Positions 1 to 8,922 of a stretch of DNA of 30,238 bases are shown piece after piece. The DNA comes from Lichtheimia corymbifera B2541. Its lineage: Eukaryota; Mucoromycota; Mucoromycetes; Mucorales; Lichtheimiaceae. The notes below the pieces were generated by a model that did not search any database, was not told the DNA's origin, and saw only the letters and a list, made by a program, of their open reading frames with translations. Position 1 is the first letter of the stretch. Every line of letters starts with the position of its first letter. Made by a program: the position numbers and the translations under genes. The stretch spans positions 1 to 30,238 of the forward strand of contig JNEU01000819.1 of NCBI GenBank assembly GCA_000697475.1, written 5' to 3'.

Positions 1-1
1 C

Positions 2-319
2 GATCAGCATTTCTTCTTTTCGTGCCCTTCGGTTCAACCTGTATGGCATCATATTAGTCGTCTTTTCTTTGACCATCCACACGCGATTCAATGGCGTCAT
101 ATAACCAGTCTCACTGCACGGCCACCTTCAGTGTCAAGCAACCTGCCCTTATCCTTCGATATCATCATAGCATGCGGATTACTTGCCATTTGGCGGGCCC
201 ACTGGCGATACGTTTTTCATCAAGAGGCCATTCCCTGCAATATCATCGCTGATTCCGCTACCAATCACATCAATCGCATTATAAACGAATATAGATTAGC
301 CAATTCTGAATCTTTGTAA
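2..319 (+). mobile_element. 3' end of LINE-like reverse transcriptase (zf-RVT tail), cut by window edge
   Basis: An open frame runs from base 2 (frame of GAT CAG CAT) to the TAA at 317-319 with no plausible own start, so it is the tail of a longer coding region lying left of the window. It begins DQHFFFSCPSVQPVW, which fits the His-x4-Cys-Pro-x5-Trp spacing of the zinc-binding region (zf-RVT) after the reverse transcriptase domain in non-LTR retrotransposon ORF2 proteins. About 45 residues later comes a Trp-rich stretch, LAIWRAHWRYVF, also typical of these tails. The frame is open for 105 codons. No poly-A tail or target-site duplication is obvious after the stop; an AATAAA lies at 348-353. 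Whether the upstream element is intact cannot be seen here. An alternative is a host gene derived from such an element. Confidence 0.6.
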
Positions 320-1120
320 ATTTAACGGCGCATATAAAAAAGCGCTGAATAAACACAATATACACAGGATCGTGGGTCGACCTCTTGAATTTTTTTCGAC
401 GAGGCTGGTGGTGACATTGCGAAATCTCGGATCAGCGAGGCAGATCATGAAACTTGCACCCAAGGTGCGCTCCGCCCAGCCGAGCAATTTTGTTCTATGA
501 AAGACCCCACGCTTCATTGTAAAGTTTAGAGATAAATGCACTTTCACGTTTTTACATATGCTGAAAAGCATGGTGCTATATGACAAGTGATGTTTGTTCA
601 TTGTCAAGTAGCTTGACTCTGATAGAGCCAAGATGGAGAGGGGCGTGTTTGTATACCACAACCGATTTTGCATGATCGGAAGGGTGAACATATGATACTT
701 ATACACTATGCAATCCCAGCTCATAACTGGCATCTAATAGCCACCTCCTCCCAATCGGCACTGTTGCCATTTCTATGACATGAAAACGATGATCCTGCTC
801 CAGGTATTTATTTCCATCATCCAATTAACTTGATCCGAGCTGATTTGACTGAGCTACTACTATAAACAACGAGAGATGATGGAAAGGTTAGGATGAAGCA
901 GGAGCATCGTTTACATGTAGTGGAATGGAAATGGGAGAGTGTGGCTGTTAGCTGCCACTTTATGAGAGGGCATCCTGTTGCATTATATATAATGACTGCT
1001 ATGTGCGGGGATCAGCAGCATCGGATGTCAGTGTAACCTAACTCAATCTCATGGGCATAAATAGGCACCCAAGATAAACCACCACCCCCTTTTTCCTCGT
1101 TTTGTTTTTCCCACGACGCT
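320..1120. other. Intergenic region between LINE tail and esterase
   Basis: No convincing gene. A 145-codon minus-strand frame (296-733) has no recognisable motif and overlaps the LINE tail, so I do not call it. Near the right end there are a TATATATAA stretch (about 984-992) and an ATAAATA element (about 1057-1063) some 60 bases before the esterase ATG, the likelier core promoter. Confidence 0.5.
1056..1065 (+). promoter_or_regulatory. TATA-like element of the esterase gene
   Basis: CATAAATAGG lies about 55-65 bases upstream of the esterase ATG at 1121, a usual distance for a fungal TATA element with a short 5' leader. This is inferred from position and sequence only. Confidence 0.35.
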
Positions 1121-2287
1121 ATGACAGTTACTTTGACGCCATCACGCACACCGGTGCATCCTGTTTACGCTGCAGCTTTTGAAGCGAACAAAAAGGGTCC
1201 AGCTTTTGACCCTTCTGATTGCACCGAATATCGTGCCATGGCCAACAAGCGATTGAATGGCATTCGACTCCCTGAGGTCATTGAAAAAGATATGGTAGTC
1301 GCCATGGACGAAAAGACCAACATCAAAGTGACATTAATGAGACCCATTGGCACCGAGAATGACCTGCTTCCTGCCGTTGTCTTTTTGTAAGCTAGTATAA
1401 ACCATCATATCAGCTTATGTCATCCATATTGTTGATCATGGGATCTGTATTAGTTTTGGAGGTGGATGGGTGAGTGGATCCAAGCACACGCATGGCAAGT
1501 TGGTTCGAGATGTAAGTCTAAATGCATAAAAAGACAGCCTTGTGATAACACGTCGTCAAGATTTGCGTTAAAGCGAACGTTGCCATTATCTTTCCCGAAC
1601 ATTCATTGGCTCCGGATGTGAAATTCCCCACGATCCATGAAGAATGCTACTCAACCGTGTGCTGGGCTCTCGAAAATGGACATGGTATTGGGATTGAACC
1701 CACCATGCTAGCTGTGTGTGGTGATAGTGCTGGTGGCAATGTAGCCGCTGTGGTATGCCAGATGGCCAAGGAGCGTCAACATTTCGATATCAAGACCATC
1801 AAATCTCAGATCCTTATTTACCCATCCACATCGCCATGTGGTCGTAGTAGTACGGAATTTCCATCCTTTACAGAATTTGGTGGCGGCGATTATGATTTGT
1901 CAATTGAGGAGGTGTATATCATGGAACATGCATACAATGATAACAAACCAGAGGCCAAGATGAGCAATCATATGAGCCCCATTCTGGCATCTGTGGAAGA
2001 CTTGAAAGGTTTACCTCCCGCTTTGATATTGACCGCTGAAGCCGATGTGCTGCGAGATGAAGCTGAAGCGTATGCTAGAAAGCTAACAAAAGCTGGCGTG
2101 GATACAGCATGTGTGCGTGTCATTGGAGCAAGTAAGTAAAATGCAGAGTAGGGAGTTCTCTTTATATCTAACGTCAACTATTTTTAAAGCCCATGGATAC
2201 ATGAATAATCCCGTGGAGACGAGCCTATATACCCAATCGATGGCAATGATCAAGTACCAGCTCGATAAAGCATTTGATAGACTTTGA
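1121..2287 (+). CDS. HSL-family alpha/beta hydrolase (esterase/lipase-like)
   Basis: Four exons (1121-1386, 1454-1511, 1561-2131, 2190-2287) join to 330 residues, the usual length for this family. These enzymes hydrolyse carboxylic esters with a Ser-Asp-His triad. The nucleophile sits in GDSAGG (Ser164), the acid is Asp270 in TAEADVLRDEA, and the histidine is His300 in GATHGYM. The strand before the oxyanion hole reads VVFFFGGGW, where the family normally has HGGGW: the glycines are kept but the histidine is Phe. The FFF codons span the first intron junction, yet the reading frame and both splice sites are clear, and I see no other acceptor that would restore His. No signal peptide or membrane segment is seen, so a cytosolic enzyme is likely. 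The substrate is unknown; short-chain esters or acylglycerols are typical of the family. The family call is firm, the activity is not. Confidence 0.88.
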
Positions 2288-2756
2288 ATTGTGAGAAGAG
2301 AAATTTCAATATAGACACGAGCATATATGTTATAGTATCAATTGTAGCATATGCATACCATGATGGATCAAGAGGGAAGATGATGCCTTTTGAATTTGAG
2401 ATGACGTCGAATTAGCGTGGATCGACATCTCAGCCATTATAGGTATATTTGGCTACTACCCGAGCTCAGCCTTTGTCAGGGTGTTTTTTCTTTTCTTTTT
2501 GAAGCCTGTCATCGATCTCATGCTGATTAATGGTATCCTACCTGATTAGTGCTGTAGGATGCTGACGTTTATATGTAATACATGTGACAGCGACGATCTA
2601 GTAGTAGTAGTAAAGCATGATTTGGGAACCATCTCCTTTTTTAGTTTGCGTGTTTTTGAAACGGAATGAAAAAAGATAAATGCCAACAAGGTGCAATCAA
2701 AAAAGGGGATAGATATACGTATATAAATACAATTGTTGCTGTGGTGGAGTATGCTA
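2288..2756. other. Intergenic region between convergent genes
   Basis: Shared 3' region of the esterase (+) and the C2H2 gene (-). AT-rich, with a run of GTAGTAGTAGTA near 2600 and several AATAAA-like strings. No coding potential is supported. Confidence 0.5.
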
Positions 2757-3616
2757 TTATGGCTCGGATGAAGGGATAAGAGAAGGGATGGGGTCCACAG
2801 CTGCACCCCCTTTAGGTTGCAGAGCTCTTTCCACTTCTGGATCCTGGTGCTGCTGCTGTTGCTGATCATCGGAAAAAGAAGAACAATAGTGAACTCGTAA
2901 ATGACGCCGCATATTACTTTGCACACTGAAACGACGCCCACAACCAGGATGAGGACATGCATGCGGTTTCTCCCCCGTGTGAGAGTAAATGTGTACTCGT
3001 AGTGATGATGGTCGTGAAAAGGTCTTGGGACACATCGGACATCGATAACGATGATTTTGCTGTTGCTGGGGGTCATGGGACTCCATCATCACTGTTGCCG
3101 TGGCTACAGGTTTCTTGCTGTACATTGGTGCTGTGGATGTATTATTATCGAGGAATGATTCAGTAGAGTATGCACGTCGATGATGATGGTAATGATGCCG
3201 AGCAACAGCAGCGGGTGGGCGTGCTGGACGATGATGATAATGCTGATGATGAGTGTTATCTTGTGAGGTGATGCTATGTGTAGTAGTAGTAGTAGTAATG
3301 TGTGTCAGTGGAGGACGATCCACTGAAAACACAGGCGAAGAAGATTGTCGTTGATGCTGCAGCTGCCGTCGTCGTTGTGGTATACTCTCCTCTTCCACTT
3401 CTTCCTTTGTCATGGCAGCAGAAGGCGATAATGGAGATGGCGGTGGCGATGGAGATGTTTGTTTGATGGTATCGAAAACAACCGTTTCTGATAAGCGTAT
3501 TAGTATTGATACATACAGGCAGCATCATGCATAGTACCTTTTGGTTTGTTGGATGATATATTCGGTCCATCAAGCATGGATTGTATGGGTGGCAATGAAA
3601 CACGTTCTGTGTCCAT
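2757..3616 (-). CDS. Two-finger C2H2 zinc-finger protein, probable transcription factor
   Basis: Two exons on the minus strand (3616-3538 and 3487-2757) give 269 residues. The 50-nt intron has a textbook branch site (TACTAAT) just before the CAG acceptor. The start at MDTERVSLPPIQSMLDG was preferred over an in-frame ATG 24 codons upstream, which would add an Phe-rich hydrophobic leader unlikely in a nuclear protein. Two adjacent fingers lie in the C-terminal third: C-x2-C-x12-H-x3-H, the linker HTGEKPH, then C-x4-C-x12-H-x3-H. The linker is the classical DNA-binding type, so sequence-specific DNA binding is likely. The rest is low complexity (His-, Thr-, Gln- and Pro/Ser-rich runs) and probably disordered. 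The N-terminal LPPIQSML resembles short conserved patches in other fungal regulators, but I cannot name the orthologue. Target genes are unknown. Confidence 0.85.
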
Positions 3617-4270
3617 GATGATGATAAAAGTAATAAGAGGAAGGAAAAGGAAAGCTGTTACAAAGAAAAAAAAAGTTGATGAACCCAAACTGATTTAGGC
3701 GCACATGGTTACCCGGAAGTAAGCGTGTGTATGCGTGTGTTGGCTTTGGCAACTTTTGCGGATGCCAATTGTCCCGATGGTGATGATGGCAGCTGATAAA
3801 GGATGATAGGAAATAAAAGAGGCTAAAACTGGCAAGGAATGAAGTTTCAGACGGCTTCACCCACATTGCATTCTGAAGATCCTTACTGACAAAAAAGCAG
3901 ATTGACTTTTTGCATCGTCATCATAACATCATCATCATCATCATCAATGTGTGTGTGGAAAACAACAGCAGCAATTTACCATTGCCCATCGGTGTGTGCG
4001 TGTGTTTGTTAATAAGATTTTGGGAGGTGCAGTGTCATGTGTTGTAATCAGGCATCTGTGAAACCTTCCATGTTGTCCTGGCAGATCGTCGTCTTGCAAT
4101 AAAGGGCCCTTGGTTATAGAGTCGTGCATGTATCGGCCCTACTAAATTCGGAAACCCCTGCAAAATGGGTATGCGTTACATGTATTATTTGATCTCTTTT
4201 TCACCACCCATGTTGTATTTCTTTTACTTTTAATTCTATTCATCTCTAGTAAAGCCAAATACGCATCATC
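3617..4270. other. Divergent intergenic region with CAT repeat
   Basis: Separates the start of the C2H2 gene (-) from the small gene at 4271 (+), so it should hold both promoters. It contains an imperfect CAT trinucleotide run near 3920-3946 and GTGTGT-rich stretches (about 3724-3742 and 3947-4010). No gene is supported; frames here are His- or Phe-rich artefacts of simple sequence. Confidence 0.45.
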
Positions 4271-4606
4271 ATGCAGTCTCATGCAATGGAACAACAAAAT
4301 GTGCTACAAACTGCGACCCAGAACGATCACCAGGCGCCGAGCCAGGAGGTCACGGGTGCCACAACAGGTGCTGACATCGACCAACATGGTAGCAACCAAA
4401 GACGTCCAACGGCCGATCCCAATGCCTTTATCGGCACTGACACTGAAGGAAGACGTGTATCGGAGCATGCTCAAATGAAGCCAACCGATCGTGCCAAGCA
4501 ACTTGCTACCGAGATGAAGGAAAAGCTAAAGTTCCGTAAGCAGCAAAACATCCCAGAACCCCACAAGCAACTCTCCATCGGTGGTAAAGTTGTGCCACTC
4601 GAATGA
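4271..4606 (+). CDS. Small hydrophilic protein of unknown function
   Basis: A single uninterrupted frame of 111 residues with TGA at 4604-4606. I do not recognise a family. The first half is Gln-, Thr- and Ala-rich and looks disordered. The second half has DPNAFIGTDTEGRR, then a charged stretch likely to be helical (DRAKQLATEMKEKLKFRK), ending in QLSIGGKVVPLE. There is no signal peptide, membrane segment or cysteine. A second in-frame ATG at 4283 (MEQQ) could be the true start. A pyrimidine-rich stretch ending in CTCTAG just before 4250 could be a 5'-UTR intron acceptor. The frame overlaps shorter frames in other registers, but the acidic/basic balance and the structured C-terminal half favour this one. 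It may be real and lineage-specific. Confidence 0.55.
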   Translation: MQSHAMEQQNVLQTATQNDHQAPSQEVTGATTGADIDQHGSNQRRPTADPNAFIGTDTEGRRVSEHAQMKPTDRAKQLATEMKEKLKFRKQQNIPEPHKQLSIGGKVVPLE

Positions 4607-4815
4607 GAAGAATCGTAAGACCATCCTTAATTCCCCGTTTCCCCCATTTGCAAAATGTATCATTATATGTAGTACAGATGTATTGAAGCTAATAGTGCAA
4701 TTTTACATGTTGAATGAAATATAACACACGCTTTATCGCTAATCAATCAATCCATCCCACGCTGTTACCAATGCAGCAGCACTGCTGTGTGTCTGTGCGT
4801 GTGAAATATCGGGGT

Positions 4816-6076
4816 TCAGGAAAACGTGTTGTAGTCGGGTGGCGGAGGATACAATTGCTGCGGCATAAAGAGAGGTTGTCGCTCATTGTTGGTCATTGTT
4901 GTGGTCCTCCTGCTGCTATCGTCACCACGTTCCAGTAATAATGAATCCGCTTCCAGCCCATATGCTGGGGGAGGTGCAAGGGTACCATGCACAGGCGCTA
5001 GTCCCCATTTCTTGATATTCGCCTCAACAAAAACAAACCCTGTATTACAAAAGAGAGCCACGTGAGAAGGGAGAAGAAAAGAAGCCGTGTGTGTGTATAT
5101 GTATGGTTTACCTAATTGCCCAAAATTGACATGGATCTGACATGGACCATTGGCACCAATGGTTGGAAATAGATTCCACCTCAACCCCATACAAGCATCA
5201 TCCAAGCGTCGACCATTACGAGTGAAAAAGATAGTGCCTGAACGATGTCGATAGCCGACTCCCAACACGTCTCCTTGTTGTAAGGGTGGTCCATAGGGCT
5301 TCTCATGGAATGGATTACTGAAATACTTGGATCCAGTGTTGCTGAAATAGGCAATCGAATGCTGATTCCATCCTAGTAAAAAGTGGCGTGTGAGAAAAAT
5401 CTTGATCTATAGAAGACGAATCATCCCACACCTTTATAACCTACCTGGCAACCTGAAATGAGGGTATGGCTTTGTAGCAACGCCAATAGCCACCGTAGTT
5501 GTTGCAGGTTTTTCAAATATCTTTGCCTATCATTGTTAAAGTCAACATCCATCATCGTCTTTCTGCATTCGATACCATCATAATACGTACTTCCCAGTAA
5601 TAAACATCTTGATTCCGTGGAAGGGGAAGGTTGGTTTGGAAGCATGATTCACCACTTAGAAACTGAAGTTCTGTCCGTGCCGATACGAATCCATTTGATT
5701 CCATATTCAACTCAAACTCGAATGCTGATACGCCTTTTTCTTGAATGGACACCAGTTGTGAGAGTGTGATATCAGTGGGTATGCTGTTGGGTGGATATCG
5801 TTGTTGAAAGACTATTACCATGACGTGAATACGTATCCTTGGAGACCCCCCCTTCTCTCACTTTTTACCTTTAGCTTGCTCATAACTAATCCGCGCATCT
5901 TCAGAAAGAGTAGCCAACAATGCAGGTGTTATTCTGAATGCACATGCCGTTTCAGGATCGTCAGGCCCAGTTAGAAAGAGAGTATCGCCGCTTCCCTTGG
6001 TGAAACATAAGAGCAGCACCAGTACAAGTACAAACACCAATATGCCGACTATTAGTATCCACAGTGAATCCCTCAT
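4816..6076 (-). CDS. SSH4: Membrane-anchored SPRY-domain protein, SSH4/EAR1-like ubiquitin-ligase adaptor
   Basis: Five exons (6076-5869, 5811-5591, 5526-5445, 5372-5112, 5039-4816) give 331 residues. A single hydrophobic segment (about residues 5-25) begins right after MRDS, followed by a soluble region and a SPRY domain (roughly 85-260) with typical patches: QDVYYWEAKIFEKP, TKPYPHFRLPGWN, GDVLGVGYRHRSGTIFF and FTRNGRRL. The C-terminal tail carries two PPxY motifs, PPAY (281-284) and PPDY (324-327). In yeast, Ssh4 and Ear1 have the same layout and recruit the ligase Rsp5 to cargo on endosomes and vacuole through PPxY motifs; the same role is inferred here. The start is the ATG just before the membrane segment; an in-frame ATG lies 51 codons upstream but would add a poorly supported leader. 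Exon 2 ends at TGG GAA, so splicing gives YWEA where relatives usually have YWEV. Confidence 0.85.
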
Positions 6077-6794
6077 TGCGTCAGGATCCTCGAGATGCTG
6101 TATGCATTGACACTGGAAAAAGTGCGTGCGTGTGTGTCGAGTTGTAACGTTTGTGTTTCGAACTGCTGGGTTGAGGAGCCGTAACAAGAAGATGTCAAAA
6201 TGTGTTTTCCCACCACTCACGCGGAGCAAAATAGATCACACCCACTTGTTAAATACATTTACCTTACGTTCTTCAAAGTTATCCATATGCTGTGTGCTGT
6301 AGCTAGTTGCATAATAAAAGTGTCGTTTATGCAGATCATCCAAGGGTGGACGTTTCGATTAATATCACGTGATAAAAGAGAGGATGATTTAGAGGTAGTG
6401 GTTGAAAGGTGCTATATACAGCATGGGTGTGTTCTTTATCTTTGGAGTTGTAGACTACAGGAAGCAAAAAGAAGCTGATCGACTTGCCATAATAGTCGTT
6501 GCCTGCATAATTTTAGTGTGAGGGAGTGTGTTGCAGATGGATAAAACATAGGAGAAACTTCCTTATTCAATACATGATGATATGCTTGTTTACTTGAGAA
6601 GAGGATTAACATCAACAGGAATCATTTATTTATTGTCAAGGTGTAAAAGACAAGAAGGAGAGTAGCAGTAATAGTAGTAGTGATAGTAATCGTCGTCAGG
6701 GATATTTCAGCGGCGACCCGATTTGGTTGGCTGAAAAGGATGCACGCGTCGCAACCTACTCTCCCTTTTAACTTGTTCTACTGCAACACACATC
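6077..6794. other. Divergent intergenic region between SSH4-like gene and GDI1
   Basis: Must hold promoters and 5' leaders of both genes. Visible features are a GTGTGTG stretch near 6121-6139, a CACGTG E-box-like CACGTGAT at about 6366-6373, and an AGTAGTAG-type run near 6663-6690. No TATA box stands out near the GDI1 ATG. A 92-codon frame at 6200-6478 has no recognisable content. Confidence 0.4.
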
Positions 6795-8414
6795 ATGGTA
6801 AGTTCTCATCACACCTCCTCCCATCCCAAGCGTTTGTGCCGCCCTGTCGTCTAACATGTGGATATAGGATGAAGAATACGACGTTATCGTTCTTGGCACT
6901 GGCTTGACAGAGTGTATCCTTTCGGGTTTGCTCTCGGTTGATGGCAAAAAGGTGCTCCACATGGACCGCAACGACTACTATGGTGGTGAATCTGCATCGC
7001 TCAACTTGACTCAGGTATGCATGGTGTATCATCTGGTGGTTGATGGGCAATACTGACATGTGGGTCATTAGCTTTACAACAAGATTCGACCTGGCCAAGA
7101 AGTACCCAAGGACCTTGGCCGCGACCGCGACTGGAACATTGATCTTATCCCCAAGTTTATGATGGCCAACGGCGAGATTGTGCGTTTCTTGACCCATACG
7201 GATGTTACCCGTTACCTTGAATTCAAGCAAATCTCTGGCTCCTATGTGTATCGTGGCGGCAAGATTGCCAAGGTCCCTTCCAATGAAATGGAGGCTCTTT
7301 CTTCTCCTTTGATGGGTATCTTTGAGAAGCGTCGCATGAAAAAGTTCCTTGAATGGGTCCAGGCCTGGGATGATAACACCCCTGCCACTCACAATGGCTT
7401 GAACATTGGTACCGATACCATGACTACGGTGTATAAGAAGTTTGGTTTGGATTCGGGTACTCAAGATTTCATTGGTAAGTGACTTTACTCTTTTGCATAA
7501 TTTGTAGTAGTACTAATCAATAGTATAGGTCACGCCATGGCTCTCCATCTTGATGATAACTATCTTCAACAACCCGCTCGTGATACTGTTGAAAAGATTC
7601 GATTGTATGCTGCCTCCGTCCTTCGTTATGGCAAGTCTCCTTATATTTATCCTCTTTATGGTTTGGGTGATCTCCCTCAAGCTTTTGCAAGGTAAGGTTA
7701 TACAATTCCTCCCTTCACATCCATGATAACTCACTCCATCAATATAGACTTAGCGCTGTCTATGGCGGTACCTACATGCTTGATAAGGCTGTGAGTGAAC
7801 TCGTCTACGATGAGAATGGTCAGGTCTCTGGTGTCAAGGCTGGTGATGATGTTGTTAAGGCCAAAAAGGTGATTTGTGACCCATCTTATGCTCCTGGCAA
7901 GGTTCGCAAGATTGGCTCTGTGGTTCGTGCCATTTGCTTCTTGACCCACCCTATTCCCAACACCGGTGACATTGATTCGGTGCAAATTGTGATTCCTCAA
8001 AACCAAGTGGGTCGTAAGCACGATGTCTATGTTGCCTGTGTCAGCAATGCCCATATGGTGTGCCCCAAGGACTTTTACTTGGCCATTGTCTCCACCATTG
8101 TTGAAACTGACAACCCTGAACAAGAAATCGAATCAGGCTTGAAGCTTTTGGGTCCCATTCATGACAAGTAAGCGGTGGTACAAGGTTGATGGGGAATAGG
8201 ATTACTTACTTGTGTCTATTATAGGTTTGTCACTGTGAGCCCATTGGAAGAACCTTTGGAGGATGGTACCAAGGATCAAGTATTTATTTCAAAATCATAT
8301 GATGCTACTTCTCACTTTGAGACTGTATGCGATGATGTCCATGATTTGTGGAAGCGTATCACTGGTGAGCCTTTGGTCCTCAAGAAGCGTAACCCAGAAG
8401 AAGAGACTGCTTAG
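6795..8414 (+). CDS. GDI1: Rab GDP-dissociation inhibitor (GDI)
   Basis: Six exons (6795-6797, 6868-7014, 7072-7474, 7529-7691, 7748-8167, 8225-8414) give 441 residues, the normal GDI length. GDI extracts prenylated GDP-bound Rab GTPases from membranes and keeps them soluble in the cytosol for recycling. The N-terminus reads [17 protein letters not shown], the family's conserved opening with the FAD-fold-like GxGxxE pattern, followed by [14 protein letters not shown]. Further signatures are [23 protein letters not shown] and [13 protein letters not shown]. The first exon contains only the ATG: the 70-nt intron (GTAAGTT...TCTAACATG...ATATAG) opens directly after it, and the second exon starts with the invariant DEEYD. 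Starting at a later methionine would lose the conserved nucleotide-fold motif. Identification is certain; the start model is strongly supported. Confidence 0.97.
6798..6867 (+). other. Intron immediately after the GDI1 start codon
   Basis: 70 nt with donor GTAAGT, a CTAAC branch site about 16 bases before the acceptor, and ATATAG acceptor. It separates the initiator ATG from codon 2 (GAT), phase 0. Confidence 0.9.
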
Positions 8415-8922
8415 AGCTAGCTCGTTTCAATTCATTTATAATCATTCCCACTACCATATCTCTCCATCATCCCCTCCGTAGCAATATTAAAAAAGAAAAA
8501 AAAGGGAAGCTTGATTCTCAAACATGGGGTTGGGTGTGTATATCTATGTGTGTCTGTGCCCTGCATTAAAGTCAACAGCAGCATTAATGGTTACACATGA
8601 ATGATGGGGGGTTGTTGTGCTTTCAAAGAACGAGGATTACATCATCCTTCGATATCCATGATGGAACATTTATTCGAGGTAGTAATTGACAACAATCAGC
8701 ATTGGAGAGCGTGAGTGATGGATAGTCCATGCATTACAGGATATGCAAGAATGCACCACAAGTGTTACTCGCATTAGAGCTGTCTTAAAAAGCGTGATAG
8801 AGTGGAGTTTTTGTAAAGGATCGGGTTTCATCTTTCTTTCCCGCTTCGACGAAAGGAGAAAAAGCTGGACTTTGAGCAAAACGTCCACATAACAGTCTCT
8901 CGCCTCTTGTTCATCAGTTTAT
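8415..8922. other. Intergenic region between GDI1 and UFD4-like gene
   Basis: Contains the GDI1 3' region (A-rich run near 8489-8504) and the upstream region of the HECT ligase gene. No gene is supported; the 72-codon minus-strand frames here have no motif. Confidence 0.45.

Noticed and set aside
296..733. 145-codon minus-strand frame near the left edge
   Set aside because: No recognisable motif, overlaps the LINE tail, no homologous pattern; length alone is not enough in AT-balanced DNA.
6130..6229. Longer N-terminus of the SSH4-like protein from an upstream ATG
   Set aside because: It adds 51 residues with no family pattern before the membrane segment; the ATG at 6076 directly before it is simpler, though not proven.
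6793..7464. 223-codon minus-strand frame
   Set aside because: It runs antisense to the GDI1 exons and intron and mirrors their codon bias; GDI1 on the plus strand is certain.
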